The notes: generated by a model not told the origin, from the letters alone. A stretch of DNA of 64,000 nt from Stieleria magnilauensis (GCA_007753675.1 CP036432.1:8434233-8498232); one strand, 5' to 3'. Positions 46,842-55,929 are shown, counted from the first letter of the stretch. Translations and numbers: made by a program.

Positions 46842-46999
46842 TCCGTGTAAACGGTAGCGGCCAAGGTGCCTGGCTACGCCACTCTGAGAGTTCGTGTATT
46901 GGCAACATTGGGATGGTAAGCAGCGTAATTGCTTGAGTCCAAACGTCTGCATCTTGCGATTCAGCCCATCACAAATGCGTTATCGCATTCGAATTCAAC

Positions 47000-47650
47000 A
47001 TGACCACGCCGATCAAGAAAGCGCGCAAACCTGAAATCATCACCGTCAGTGACCACATCGCATGGTCGTACGCGAATCTTGCCCGCGCCGACGCGGCACT
47101 TCAGGGCGGGTGCAGGAGCTACCAACGAACCCATCACATCATTCGAAGCAGGCTTTTTAACGGACTGAAAAATGGCACCATGGCAATTCGATCGTTGTAC
47201 GATGACGAACGCCTCAAAATGACTATGCCACAAGCTTGCTGCTACTGCGGTGCGACGGACAACTTATCGATTGACCACCTAATCCCTCGGGTCCGCGGTG
47301 GCGCTGACGATGCAGACAATCTTGTTTGGACGTGCCGCAAATGCAACAGTTCGAAACAGGGTCGCGACATGCTCGAATGGATGGCGAAAAAGAACGGGTT
47401 TCCCGCGATTCTACTTCTTCGGAGATACCTCAAACTGGTTGCGCGTTACTGCGACGAGAATGGTTTTCTGACAACGCCATTAGCGGAAGCACTTCAGCTT
47501 GACCTGCCCTTCGATTTATCCCTCATCCCCCATTCGTTTCCGCCGCTATCGGAGATTACGCTCTGGATCTATCCGGAATCATCGGCTGACGTCAGAGGAA
47601 TCCCTAACGAGACGACTGGAGTCGAACTCCCAACGGATCAGGGTGACTGA
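47000..47650 (+). CDS. HNH endonuclease
   Basis: This 216-aa protein has a classical HNH module at about residues 78-115: CCYCGATDNLSIDHLIPR, then GGADDADNLVWTCRKCNSSKQGRD. Two CxxC knuckles bind zinc, and the DH..P..GG..D.NL...C..CN pattern supplies the metal-ion active site. The N-terminus (about 1-70) is helical and the C-terminus ends in a Pro-rich, acidic tail. It starts at ATG 47000, 158 bp after the GHKL operon on the same strand, so it could be its nuclease component or an independent defence gene. The upstream ribosome site is weak. Confidence 0.85.
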   Translation: MTTPIKKARKPEIITVSDHIAWSYANLARADAALQGGCRSYQRTHHIIRSRLFNGLKNGTMAIRSLYDDERLKMTMPQACCYCGATDNLSIDHLIPRVRGGADDADNLVWTCRKCNSSKQGRDMLEWMAKKNGFPAILLLRRYLKLVARYCDENGFLTTPLAEALQLDLPFDLSLIPHSFPPLSEITLWIYPESSADVRGIPNETTGVELPTDQGD

Positions 47651-47737
47651 CTTCAAGACTTTTAACGTTCGGAATTCACAGAGGAATACGGAACCGCAGC
47701 TTGCTTTCAACAAAAAGTGCCGTGTCCTCAACCCGTT

Positions 47738-48013
47738 ATGTCACGGATGAAGAATAGCACGCCAGCATACGACATTATCGGTGACGTCTACGGCCACGCG
47801 GACGAACTGAAATCTCTGCTGAAGGTTCTTGGGTATCGCCGCTATGGTGCTGCCAATCGCCATAAGGACCGGCGACTAGTTTTGGTCGGTGACTTCTTCA
47901 ATCGGGGGGCGGCGATTGCCGAGGTGATTGAAATCGTTCGCGCGACGGTCGACGTCGGAGATTGCTTCGCGGTGATGGGGATGCGAACATTTGATTTGGA
48001 TTCAGGGCGATGA
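47738..48013 (+). pseudogene. Metallophosphoesterase N-terminal relic
   Basis: This is the start of a calcineurin-like Ser/Thr phosphatase: YDIIGDVYGHADELKSLLKVLGYR, then RLVLVGDFFNRGAAIAEVIEIV. Three metal-binding motifs are damaged: GDVHGH reads GDVYGH, GDFIDRG reads GDFFNRG, and GNHE reads GMRT. The frame then stops at about 92 residues, where normal enzymes have 220-330. It is a decayed gene. A frameshift near the GNHE box is likely. Confidence 0.75.
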
Positions 48014-48087
48014 ATGAGACGCAATCACAAGCTCGTTCTTGCTGAATCGCTGCGTGATCGCCTGCCAATCTGCCGTACAATTTCGAT

Positions 48088-48342
48088 ATGAGTTCAACAA
48101 ATCCGTATCGGACACCAAATCAACTCCCGGCGGACCACGTCGGCGAATTGTCGGTAGAGCCGCTGCCATTTCTCGCGTCAGTCTCGCAGTGCGCCGTTCT
48201 TTGCGGCGGTCTGGGGCTCGCCTGTGCTTACTTCGTCGATAAGGAAGACCTGCCCCTTTGGGTCCGTCTCAGTATCGCCTCGATTGGCATGCTGACGATC
48301 GGTTTGGGTGTCTACCGAGTGCGGCGTAGCAAGACCGGATAA
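48088..48342 (+). CDS. Small two-helix membrane protein
   Basis: This 84-aa protein has the N-terminus SSTNPYRTPNQLP, a style common in planctomycete membrane proteins, followed by two hydrophobic helices (about 29-49 and 58-76) and a short basic tail RVRRSKTG. It is probably an inner-membrane protein with both ends in the cytoplasm. The function is unknown. It stands alone between a phosphatase relic and a convergent gene. Confidence 0.6.
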   Translation: MSSTNPYRTPNQLPADHVGELSVEPLPFLASVSQCAVLCGGLGLACAYFVDKEDLPLWVRLSIASIGMLTIGLGVYRVRRSKTG

Positions 48343-48448
48343 ATGTTCTTGGAACCGATCGCGTGTTTTCTGTTTCCAAAGGCAATGCTGATCTGTTGGT
48401 CTTGTCAGGCATCGGTGAAGTGAAACGCGAGAACTGCGCGGAAGACGG

Positions 48449-49717
48449 CTACCGTGGACGATTCGGTCCAATCCCCGAGGTGTTGAGATCTTCGTCGAGC
48501 ACTGAATGGGGTGACTCGCAGAGCGGATCCAAGCGATCTGCTTGTTGGTGCGCCCATCGCAAGTACTGTGCGGTGTCGCCGTCGATTGCGATTGTCCCCT
48601 CCTCGGTCGCCAAGGAACAGGAAAGTGCGTGCAGATAGGTTCTGATGGCGCGGGCCATTTTAAAGCAGGTGGCATCGCTGACGAGTGCGTCAATCCGCTC
48701 CTGCTCCTTTTTCTTTTGCTGGCGAAGCTCCTTCTTGCGTTTTTTGATCAGCTTTTTTCGTTCTCTGTCGATCTCTTGCTGCCTCTCCAATCGGGCGGTT
48801 CGTTCAGCATCCACTCGTTTCTGAATGCGGATTTCCCCTGCTTTCTTGATCAGGCGAATGATCAGATCGTTTAATCCATCCTCGAGTTTTCTATTCGTCT
48901 CATCGATTAGCAGTTCTCTCCCAAAGCTACCTGGCCCGAGATCAAAAAGAAGAATGCCAGTTGGTACCAGCTCGATTCGGTTTCCGCCCCAGCGATCCCA
49001 AAACTCGTCCTTCTTCGTCGATGGAACCTTCTTGCGTTTCTCTCGAAGTCGGAGCGTGGTGACGTCTACGCCGGCGATTACAACGGTCGTTGCTCGCTCG
49101 CGTCGATCGTAACCGCAACGCCTGATTTCAACTTTGCCTCCCAATTGGACAATCCGCTTGATGAATGCATCCATGATGCGAAGCGCTCGTCCGGTCATTC
49201 CTGGGCTTACTTCGACGGCGAGCATGTCCCGCGATCTTGAGTAGCGGCCGTAGTCCTTTTCGGGCAAACGACGCTTTTTGCAGTCTGTCGTGTTTTCAGC
49301 AATCTGAGCTTGGGTTTTGGACACCAAACTGTGGGGGCTCCTGAGAGCCTTACCGACACGCAGGGGACCAAGCTGCGCGACCAAATCTAGTTTTTGAAGG
49401 ATCTCGTCATCATATTGCGGCTCTCGCTTCGGCTCCTCGTCAGAACAAGCCTCCGCTGCGCGGTTGATCACGGTGATCATTCGGCTTGCTTCCCCGTCGC
49501 TGATCGGTAGGGGCGGGCGCTCGGGGGCTTTGCCGTGGACCAGCATCATCCAGTAGCCCGCAAAAGGCTTTGGGATGTCGTGCGATTTGCAAAGTATGCC
49601 GATCTCCGAGTCGCTGCAGCCGAGTTCTTTGGCAAGATGAGTCGCCGGCTTTGACCAAACCAACTCATAGAACTCAGCACGGGTGAACTTGGATTCTGTG
49701 CACTTGGTCCTTTGCAT
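48449..49717 (-). CDS. Unknown protein with HTH-like N-terminus and coiled coil
   Basis: The frame is open from 49822, but the ATG at 49717 (with GAGG upstream) gives the family-like start. The 422-aa product begins FTRAEFYELVWSKPATHLAKELG, SDSEIGILCKSHDIPKPFAGYW, a conserved start seen in uncharacterised bacterial proteins and resembling a small helix-turn-helix. The middle is an unknown domain (about 150-290). A highly charged coiled coil at about 300-345 (ERKKLIKKRKKELRQQKKK) precedes a helical end. The function is unknown; DNA binding is plausible. It lies beside the phage element but on its outer flank. Confidence 0.7.
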   Translation of the reverse strand: MQRTKCTESKFTRAEFYELVWSKPATHLAKELGCSDSEIGILCKSHDIPKPFAGYWMMLVHGKAPERPPLPISDGEASRMITVINRAAEACSDEEPKREPQYDDEILQKLDLVAQLGPLRVGKALRSPHSLVSKTQAQIAENTTDCKKRRLPEKDYGRYSRSRDMLAVEVSPGMTGRALRIMDAFIKRIVQLGGKVEIRRCGYDRRERATTVVIAGVDVTTLRLREKRKKVPSTKKDEFWDRWGGNRIELVPTGILLFDLGPGSFGRELLIDETNRKLEDGLNDLIIRLIKKAGEIRIQKRVDAERTARLERQQEIDRERKKLIKKRKKELRQQKKKEQERIDALVSDATCFKMARAIRTYLHALSCSLATEEGTIAIDGDTAQYLRWAHQQADRLDPLCESPHSVLDEDLNTSGIGPNRPR

Positions 49718-50132
49718 TGGATTGGCCTCGGTCGGGAGTCTGTTTGGTGCAGCGTGTTTGAATTTTACTGACCATTGAGGCTGGTGATTTTTGCTGTTGA
49801 GATGGCAAAACGATGGGGGCAAAACGATGGAGAAGCGTCGTGGCGGCGAGGGATTTTTTGGCCTTCATCGCTCTGCGTGTCCTCCGGAGATGCATCGATT
49901 TGAAATGACGCTCGAGTGGTAATTAACGCCCAATTTTTGGTCCATCGATTGCCTCAAATTGGTCGCGTGGGGAACAAGTCGGTGGGGAGTTCCATACCGT
50001 TTTGGCATTCGGGGGGTGCTCGGAAGTACCGCTTTTTGCCGTGTTTTAATGCGATTCTGTGTACCGGTTTGCGTCACCTCTAAAACATTGGTATTTTGCT
50101 ACTTTTCGAGAGGAAACGCCGAGAAAACACGG

Positions 50133-50150
50133 TTTCTCTTATAAGAGAAA
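50133..50150. repeat. 18-bp perfect palindrome
   Basis: TTTCTCTTATAAGAGAAA is perfectly self-complementary and lies just upstream of the tRNA-like segment and the integrase gene. It could be an operator, a recombinase arm site or part of a terminator. Confidence 0.75.
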
Positions 50151-50160
50151 ATACCTTTTT

Positions 50161-50200
50161 GGGACCAGAAGGTCGCACGTTCGAATCGTGTCGCCCCGAC
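50161..50200 (+). other. tRNA 3'-end-like segment, candidate attachment site
   Basis: GCACG-TTCGAAT-CGTGT (50175-50191) folds as a T arm with the GTTCGAATC loop, followed by CGCCCCG and A at the acceptor/discriminator positions. The 5' half of a tRNA is absent, and the CCA end is not encoded. Elements that integrate into tRNA genes carry such 3' pieces at one end, and the integrase gene starts 110 bp downstream. I found no second copy in the window. Confidence 0.45.
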
Positions 50201-50310
50201 TGCAAAGCACCGTAAATCGCGGTGTCAAAAGCACCCGCTGACAAAAATTTTGTACAATTCCTTGGCAGTTTATTTGTCAAAGTTTTTGTCAACGAGATTC
50301 AGGGTGCAAG

Positions 50311-51771
50311 ATGGGCAGGCGAAAAGCAGACCGATACAAGCTGTATTGGAACAAGCCCCGAAAGCCCGGCCAGTCTGGCCGTTGGTCAATCAAGTTTCGT
50401 GGCAAGTGGTATTACCCCGGCGGTGCTGCTGCTGAGGGCAAGGTCGCGAGTTACCAGCGATGCTGGCGCGATTGGCTCAGAATGAAGGCAGAGATCGAGG
50501 CAGCCGACGAAGGGGCTCGCCTGGAGCAAGTGAAAGCCAGTTGGGCCCCCGTTCTGAATGCCGTGCGTGAAGTACAGCAGGAAGTGGTCACCACTTACGA
50601 CGACACGCCGGAAACCAGAAAGATTTGGCAGGCACTAGAAAGCAAGTTCGTCAAGGAGATCATCGAGCCCGCTGTTAACAATCTCGAAGTCGCAGGACGC
50701 AGTGATGCTGAATTTCTGCGGGACCAAGTCGCCGAATCCGCCGAGACACTGGAATCGGTTCACTTTCAGTTTCCAGTTGAGTTTCACGAAAACACCGGGA
50801 GCAGCCCGAAACACGCCGTGGGCATTCCACCGTGGGAACAGGAACCCGAAAAAGCAAGCGGTATTCACCAGCTTGCGAAAGCGTTTGTTGCGAGTGTCAA
50901 AGCAGAATCAAGCCTGAAGCGAGCAGACAACGTCCGGCGTGATCTCGATTCGTTTCTCGCAACACTGCCGACCAATACCGGGCTGGGGGAAGCGCTCTCA
51001 TCAGCAACCCTCGACACCTACCTGCGTGACGTGAAGTCTCAGGACCTTGTGTCATCGACCAAGCGGGACAAGATTGCATCGGTCAAGCAGTTCGCAACGT
51101 GGGCATTCGAGCGCGAGCACCTGGAATCCCTGCCAAGACTCATCCAGGCCAACAAGTTCAAGGTCGAAGTGACGAAGAGACCTGTCGAGGTTTACGAGGA
51201 TGCCGAAATCGCGGAAATCCTCGGCGCGGCTTCTGGACGCCCAAGGCTTTATATCCTGTTGGGGCTCAACTGCGGGTTTACCCAAGCCGATATCGCGGAC
51301 CTGCGTCATTCTGAAGTTGACCTGTCGACCGGCGTGATCACACGCAAGAGGTCAAAGACGGACAACATGGAGAGCGTGCCCGAGGTTGCACGTACGCTTT
51401 GGCCAGAGACTCTCAGCCTGCTCAAGGCGAACGCATCAGAAGATGGCGACCGAGTTTTGCTGAACGCACAGGGCAAGCCGCTGGTCGAGGTCAGGGAGGC
51501 TGGCGGCGAAGTCAAACGCACCGACGCGGTGGCCAAAGCGATGTCTCGATTGCGAGACAGTATGGATCGGGCGAAGCCGATCGGGTTCAAACGCTTCCGC
51601 TCGACCGCTGCCAGCAAGCTTGGCGAACACGGCGAATACCGCGCCTATGCCCAGCATTTTCTTGGGCACGCGCCGTCCAATGTTGCAGATAGCCACTACG
51701 TGCGACCAAGCCAACAGCAGTTTGAGAGGGCGATGGCATGGCTACGCAGCAAGTACTTCGCAGTATCATAG
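50311..51771 (+). CDS. int: Tyrosine recombinase (integrase) of the phage element
   Basis: This 486-aa protein has an unusually long N-terminal region (about 1-180), a core-binding domain (SLKRADNVRRDLDSFLATL and TYLRDVKSQDLVSSTKRDK) and a catalytic domain (about 300-480). The boxes seen are PRLYILLGLNCGFTQADIADL, FKRFRSTAAS, HFLGHA and the Tyr in DSHYV. The first catalytic Arg is not obvious: where TGLR is expected, the sequence reads NCGFTQAD. The H of HxxR is also replaced. Relatives in planctomycetes share the CGFTQ/CGMTQ form from memory, so it may be an active variant family. It should insert and excise the element. Confidence 0.82.
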   Translation: MGRRKADRYKLYWNKPRKPGQSGRWSIKFRGKWYYPGGAAAEGKVASYQRCWRDWLRMKAEIEAADEGARLEQVKASWAPVLNAVREVQQEVVTTYDDTPETRKIWQALESKFVKEIIEPAVNNLEVAGRSDAEFLRDQVAESAETLESVHFQFPVEFHENTGSSPKHAVGIPPWEQEPEKASGIHQLAKAFVASVKAESSLKRADNVRRDLDSFLATLPTNTGLGEALSSATLDTYLRDVKSQDLVSSTKRDKIASVKQFATWAFEREHLESLPRLIQANKFKVEVTKRPVEVYEDAEIAEILGAASGRPRLYILLGLNCGFTQADIADLRHSEVDLSTGVITRKRSKTDNMESVPEVARTLWPETLSLLKANASEDGDRVLLNAQGKPLVEVREAGGEVKRTDAVAKAMSRLRDSMDRAKPIGFKRFRSTAASKLGEHGEYRAYAQHFLGHAPSNVADSHYVRPSQQQFERAMAWLRSKYFAVS

Positions 51772-51820
51772 GACACTACACATCTTAGTTTTTTGCCCCA
51801 CGTTCGTGAAATAGTCAGGT

Positions 51821-52072
51821 ATGCAAACCAACAAAGAACCATCTGGCGAGATCAATCTTGTAGACTCCCATCATGAATCCGCGAGCGGGCAATCCGACAT
51901 GTTTGTTTCTTCGCGTCTATGGTGTGAAGGCAGCTACGTGATCCTAACAACCAAGACTTGCAAGAGCAGCTTTTGGAAAAGCGAAAGTCAACCAAGCACT
52001 GAAAGCTACAGGATCAGTGCGGCGAAGCTGAAGTGGCTAATCGAATCCGAGGGCGAACCCTGGGTCAGCTAG
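51821..52072 (+). CDS. Hypothetical protein, 83 aa
   Basis: This small plus-strand frame starts at ATG 51821, 49 bp after the integrase stop, and runs convergent with the tape-measure gene, ending 20 bp before it. The product is polar, Ser/Glu-rich, with the end KLKWLIESEGEPWVS, and has no membrane segment or known motif. It is possibly an accessory protein of the element. Real expression is uncertain. Confidence 0.45.
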   Translation: MQTNKEPSGEINLVDSHHESASGQSDMFVSSRLWCEGSYVILTTKTCKSSFWKSESQPSTESYRISAAKLKWLIESEGEPWVS

Positions 52073-52092
52073 GTCAGCGTTCGTGGATTGAT

Positions 52093-54825
52093 TCACCGCA
52101 CCGCGTTGGCCGCGCGCTGCGCCCCGTTGGGATCGAACTCGTCGCGTGGCGCCGTGTTGCCTGCGGTCACAGCGGTAGCGTCTGCGGTCGCCTCAGCAGC
52201 GTCGGCGTTCCGGTTGAGCACTGATAGCATCTGCTCAAGCAACGCATTGTTCTTCGCGAGTATCTCATTTTCGATCGGAGACAGATTGCCATCGCGGTTA
52301 AACGTCGCCTCTTGGTCTCTTCGAATCGCCTTGAATTCCCGAATCGCGCTCTCGATTTCGCTTCTAGGGAACACGCTCAGGTCAGCAAGAAGTTTCTCGT
52401 TAGCGGCTGCTGCCTGGCGAAAGGCGTTCGCTTCACGTAGATCATTTTGGGGGATCTCGGAAACATCGCGGTCGACAATCTGCGTAGATCGAACTCCAAG
52501 TGTTTCCGCCCCGTCAGTCGTTTCTACCTTCTTCGTGTAGTAGCTTCGTTCCTGACCTTGCAGAAAGTCCTGTGCGCGGACAACGCTTTTCAGGTCTCCG
52601 CCTCCAAAACCGTCTCGCTCGATCGATCCGCCGAAACCCATCCACTCCATCACCGGATTCGGACGGTAGCCAGTTGCCAGCAGATTGACGGATTCGCCTA
52701 CTGTGTCCTCGGTCGCCCTGACCGCCTGCTTCACGATGTCCAGGGATGCTTGCGATACTGCCTTCCCTGTAGCGTCCAGGGTTGCCAACTCGCCCGCAGA
52801 TTCGCCTGCGGCAGATGCCTTTTTGATGTTCATGGGTGTGGTCGGCTGCAAACTCTCCTGCTGGACAATGAGATTTGCGGCGTAGCTGCCAGCCGATGCG
52901 CCCTTCAATTGCCCCGTGATGTCCTGACGGGTCCGCATCACGTCTTGGAAGACACTCCCACCCCGAAGTAGATCGTCGATGACACCTTTGAAAGTGGCGT
53001 CCCCGAACGCCCCCGCAGACGCCTTGAAGTCATCTTGCAGTTGATACCGGTGGATCGCCTGCAAGCGTGCCAGCGGTGTCCCAGGGGCCTTCGTGAAGTT
53101 GATGCGATTTTTGGCCCGCAAATCCGCAATGTCGGCTTTCAGTCTCGTCACTTCTTCGCTGTCGCCAGCGGCCTGGGCAGTCTTCAAATCCGTCTGTTTC
53201 GACTTGATCAGATTGGGCCGCGCGTTCTGCTCGATCACTTTGCTATCGAAATACTCGTCAAGCTTACCCACAATCTGGGAAGCGAAAGTGCTGGACCGAT
53301 CGCCCTTGTCGTCGCCGGTCTTTTGCGAGGCAGCGCCCGCGATAGCCAGCGCATCGAATGCCCCGATTGCTTCTGCCATTGATCCGCCATCAGACGCGAG
53401 AGCGCCAGAGGCAAGAGCCCTCGGAGCAGTCGCGGAAAACTGCCCCAAGTCTGTAACACCGCTTCCCTTCATCCCCGCGATAACACCCGAAGCGACATTG
53501 CGAACTGCGTTTGCGTCGTCTTGCTGTCCGCTGGCTTTCATGGCACCCGCAACCGCTTTCGCGAATTCGCTGATCGATTCTGGCGATAGCTGCATGATGT
53601 CGGCAGATGCTGACATTACCTCCTTAATCACTTCAGGGCGGCTCACGCCTGACGACATCACGACGCCCGCTGCTTCCGCTAGCTCCTTGGCGCCAACTAT
53701 CCCCGTTCCCGTGTCGTTCGCAATCCGACGCGGCGCGGTGTCGATTAAATCCTTCTGAACCTCGGGAGATAGCCCGGTCAGGTTCTGCAACGCAGTCGCC
53801 TGGACTGTTGCAAGGTCTGTGTTAGCATCTTTGGCAGCGGCGCGAAGTGCCGCTTGCCGCTCTAGGGCTTTGTTCACTTCATCGACTGCAATACGCACCG
53901 TCCCAGTGACAGCGGCAACGCCACCCAATGTGGCGGTCATCTTCGCGGCGAACGCCCCCCAAGCCTTCGTAGATTTGCTGGCGGCTGTCGTGAAGCTCGC
54001 TTGGGCCTTCGCAGCGGTTGCCGCTACTTTACTGCCGAGTCCAGTCAATGGCTTCATGATGCGAGACATAGCCTGTTCGCTAACGTGGCCAGCGGTCACA
54101 AGTTCCCGCTTGATCTCATCTGCTGCTTTGTTGCCAGCGGGACCAAGTTTGCGGATATCATCCAGCGGGCCTTTGAATTCGGTCTCGACTTTGTCGAGCG
54201 ATACCTTGAAGCTTCGCTCCAGCGCTTCGGCTTGTCGCTTGCCTTCTGGTCCAATGCGGCGCATCTTGCGAAGCATATCGTCAAGCGACTGTGCCCCCGC
54301 TCCAAGCTTCGCAAGATCAGCATTCGCGGCGCTGACAGCTTTTTGGGCTTCGGGGCCAAGCTGACCGATATTGCGCACCATCGCGCTGACGCTTCGTTTG
54401 TTCTCCTTGGCAGCTTTCGACATCGAGGCAGCATCAGCAGCCTTCTTCAGCTTCTGACGCATACGTTCTAGCTGCGCTTCGGTCAGGTCCGTGGTCTGAC
54501 GTAGCTGATCGATAGTCGCGTCGATCTTTTCAAATTCTGACTTCGCAAGCCCCGTGTCTTTGACAAGCCCTTTGAAGGCGTCCCGAACAGATTTTGGCAT
54601 GCCCGCAAGATTCTTGCCAGCAACCGCAACTGCCTTGTCCAAGTTGACGACTTCACCTTGCACTTCGCCGACCGCACCGACAGCCTGCGCCGCGGCGCGT
54701 TTCGCATCGGCACCGAATGCGCCTATCGATTTTGTCAGCTTCTGTTGTGCCTGTTCTGACTTGTTGAAAGCCTGGACAAGTCCCTTTTCGTCGCCGTCCA
54801 GTTTTACGATTGTGTTTTCTGACAT
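52093..54825 (-). CDS. Phage tail tape-measure protein
   Basis: This 910-aa protein is Ala-rich and strongly helical. The N-terminal 300 residues are heptad-like with regular GPEAQKAVSAA/GPEGKRQAEAL/GPAGNKAADEI repeats, a short hydrophobic stretch follows (about 290-310, AAKMTATLGGVAAVTGTVRIAV), and the rest is helical with a low-complexity end (ADAAEATADATAVTAGNT). This fits a tape-measure protein, which sets tail length and passes DNA during infection. It is the last gene of the packed minus-strand operon. Lack of other tail genes makes its role here unclear. Confidence 0.7.
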   Translation of the reverse strand: MSENTIVKLDGDEKGLVQAFNKSEQAQQKLTKSIGAFGADAKRAAAQAVGAVGEVQGEVVNLDKAVAVAGKNLAGMPKSVRDAFKGLVKDTGLAKSEFEKIDATIDQLRQTTDLTEAQLERMRQKLKKAADAASMSKAAKENKRSVSAMVRNIGQLGPEAQKAVSAANADLAKLGAGAQSLDDMLRKMRRIGPEGKRQAEALERSFKVSLDKVETEFKGPLDDIRKLGPAGNKAADEIKRELVTAGHVSEQAMSRIMKPLTGLGSKVAATAAKAQASFTTAASKSTKAWGAFAAKMTATLGGVAAVTGTVRIAVDEVNKALERQAALRAAAKDANTDLATVQATALQNLTGLSPEVQKDLIDTAPRRIANDTGTGIVGAKELAEAAGVVMSSGVSRPEVIKEVMSASADIMQLSPESISEFAKAVAGAMKASGQQDDANAVRNVASGVIAGMKGSGVTDLGQFSATAPRALASGALASDGGSMAEAIGAFDALAIAGAASQKTGDDKGDRSSTFASQIVGKLDEYFDSKVIEQNARPNLIKSKQTDLKTAQAAGDSEEVTRLKADIADLRAKNRINFTKAPGTPLARLQAIHRYQLQDDFKASAGAFGDATFKGVIDDLLRGGSVFQDVMRTRQDITGQLKGASAGSYAANLIVQQESLQPTTPMNIKKASAAGESAGELATLDATGKAVSQASLDIVKQAVRATEDTVGESVNLLATGYRPNPVMEWMGFGGSIERDGFGGGDLKSVVRAQDFLQGQERSYYTKKVETTDGAETLGVRSTQIVDRDVSEIPQNDLREANAFRQAAAANEKLLADLSVFPRSEIESAIREFKAIRRDQEATFNRDGNLSPIENEILAKNNALLEQMLSVLNRNADAAEATADATAVTAGNTAPRDEFDPNGAQRAANAVR

Positions 54826-54832
54826 TGCTCGT

Positions 54833-55342
54833 CTATTGCGTTTTGAGGTTGTCGGCGAGAGACTTCTTGAAGACCTTGCCTAATTGTTGTTGCTCTGCTG
54901 CCGTGACGCGCTGGAACTCATCACGCATATCGATATCAGTGTGTCGGCTCTTGCGATTAAAGCCCTTGGCCTGCGGGTAACTGACTTGCACTTCTCCCTT
55001 GCCATCGCCGTCGGTCAGGATCGATGACACCGCGTCAATGCGATGGGATTCTGTCGACCGCCTGGTTTTGCCGGTGAATTCCAAGGGGCGCGTATGCCCC
55101 TTCAGCCGAAGCTTGCGACCGGTGTAGCTCTTGCGAAAGTCTTTTGACAATCGATCGAGGGCGGAGCCGCTGCGGGGCAGAAAGCCCGCTTTCTTCGCAT
55201 GCGTTTCCGTGAAACGGTCATCTTTATGGTCGCGGTGGAAGACATCGCCCGTTTCTTGGTATGCTTTGGTCGCGGCAAGCCCAACGCGGTCTCGCAGTGC
55301 CTTTACGGGGTTGCCTTGGAATCGGATCTTTGCCGTAGTCAT
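54833..55342 (-). CDS. Putative head-tail or tail protein
   Basis: This 169-aa basic protein lies between the tape-measure gene (7 bp) and the 178-aa gene (6 bp). It contains GNPVKALRDRVGLAATKAYQ and GFLPRSGSALDRLSKDFRKSYTGRKLRLKG, followed by a more acidic middle and the C-terminal EFQRVTAAEQQQLGKVFKK. The position and general composition resemble head-tail joining or tail-completion proteins (HK97 gp10 type), but there is no definite motif. A structural role is likely. Confidence 0.5.
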   Translation of the reverse strand: MTTAKIRFQGNPVKALRDRVGLAATKAYQETGDVFHRDHKDDRFTETHAKKAGFLPRSGSALDRLSKDFRKSYTGRKLRLKGHTRPLEFTGKTRRSTESHRIDAVSSILTDGDGKGEVQVSYPQAKGFNRKSRHTDIDMRDEFQRVTAAEQQQLGKVFKKSLADNLKTQ

Positions 55343-55348
55343 CGATCC

Positions 55349-55885
55349 TCACTCGCCAATCTTCTTGAGTTCGTTTTCCTTGGCTACAATTTCGGCCTTT
55401 GTCGTTTCGATCTGCGTCTTGATCAGGTTGACTTTCACAGTCTGCTCGTCAGGATTCCGAGAAGGCATTGCTTCTTGCTTGAGAAGCTTGCCTTCAAGGC
55501 TTTGGAGCCGGGTTTTCAATCGCTTGATCTCGGCAAGCTTGCTGCGAACTGCATCCATTTCGTGGTCATCGCTTAACCCGTCGGTCAACGTCGCTTCGAG
55601 GTAGCTGTCTTGGTCGCCCCAAAGTTTCGACAAGAACGCCTCATTTGCGTCCCATTCGTCGAATGCGTTTTGCGGCAATGGTACTCCCTGCGGTTTGCAG
55701 CCAATTGGATACGCTCGCTCGCCTTTTTCACAAGAAAGGGCTTCGGATTCGACGTAGTCGGCGAGTGTCGGCCAAACGTCTTTGACGGCTTGGCTGCTCA
55801 GTCCTTCCAGTGCAAGCGACTTCCGCAGTGGATCGGTGAACTGACCGAAGCTGCCAGCCCATTTCTTCGTTGATAATTGATTCAT
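55349..55885 (-). CDS. Phage protein with C-terminal coiled coil
   Basis: The frame is open from 55972, but the ATG at 55885 (MNQLSTKKWAG) is a better start, leaving 44 bp after the upstream gene. The 178-aa product has a globular N-terminal half (FGQFTDPLRKSLALEGLSSQ) and a coiled coil from about 105 (KLAEIKRLKTRLQSLEGKLL) to the end. No family is recognised. It may be a scaffold, tail-assembly or chaperone-like protein, given its place between terminase and tape-measure genes. Confidence 0.55.
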   Translation of the reverse strand: MNQLSTKKWAGSFGQFTDPLRKSLALEGLSSQAVKDVWPTLADYVESEALSCEKGERAYPIGCKPQGVPLPQNAFDEWDANEAFLSKLWGDQDSYLEATLTDGLSDDHEMDAVRSKLAEIKRLKTRLQSLEGKLLKQEAMPSRNPDEQTVKVNLIKTQIETTKAEIVAKENELKKIGE

Positions 55886-55929
55886 GTTTTCGGTTCCTTG
55901 GGTAGAGTTGGTTGAAGTGGGGTTTGGTC

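Larger units (their letters stand above)
49718..50310. other. Left junction region of the phage element
   Basis: No gene is seen. It contains an 18-bp palindrome (50133-50150) and a tRNA-3'-like segment (50161-50200), then the integrase leader. The upstream half (49720-50130) has nothing I recognise. Confidence 0.5.
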
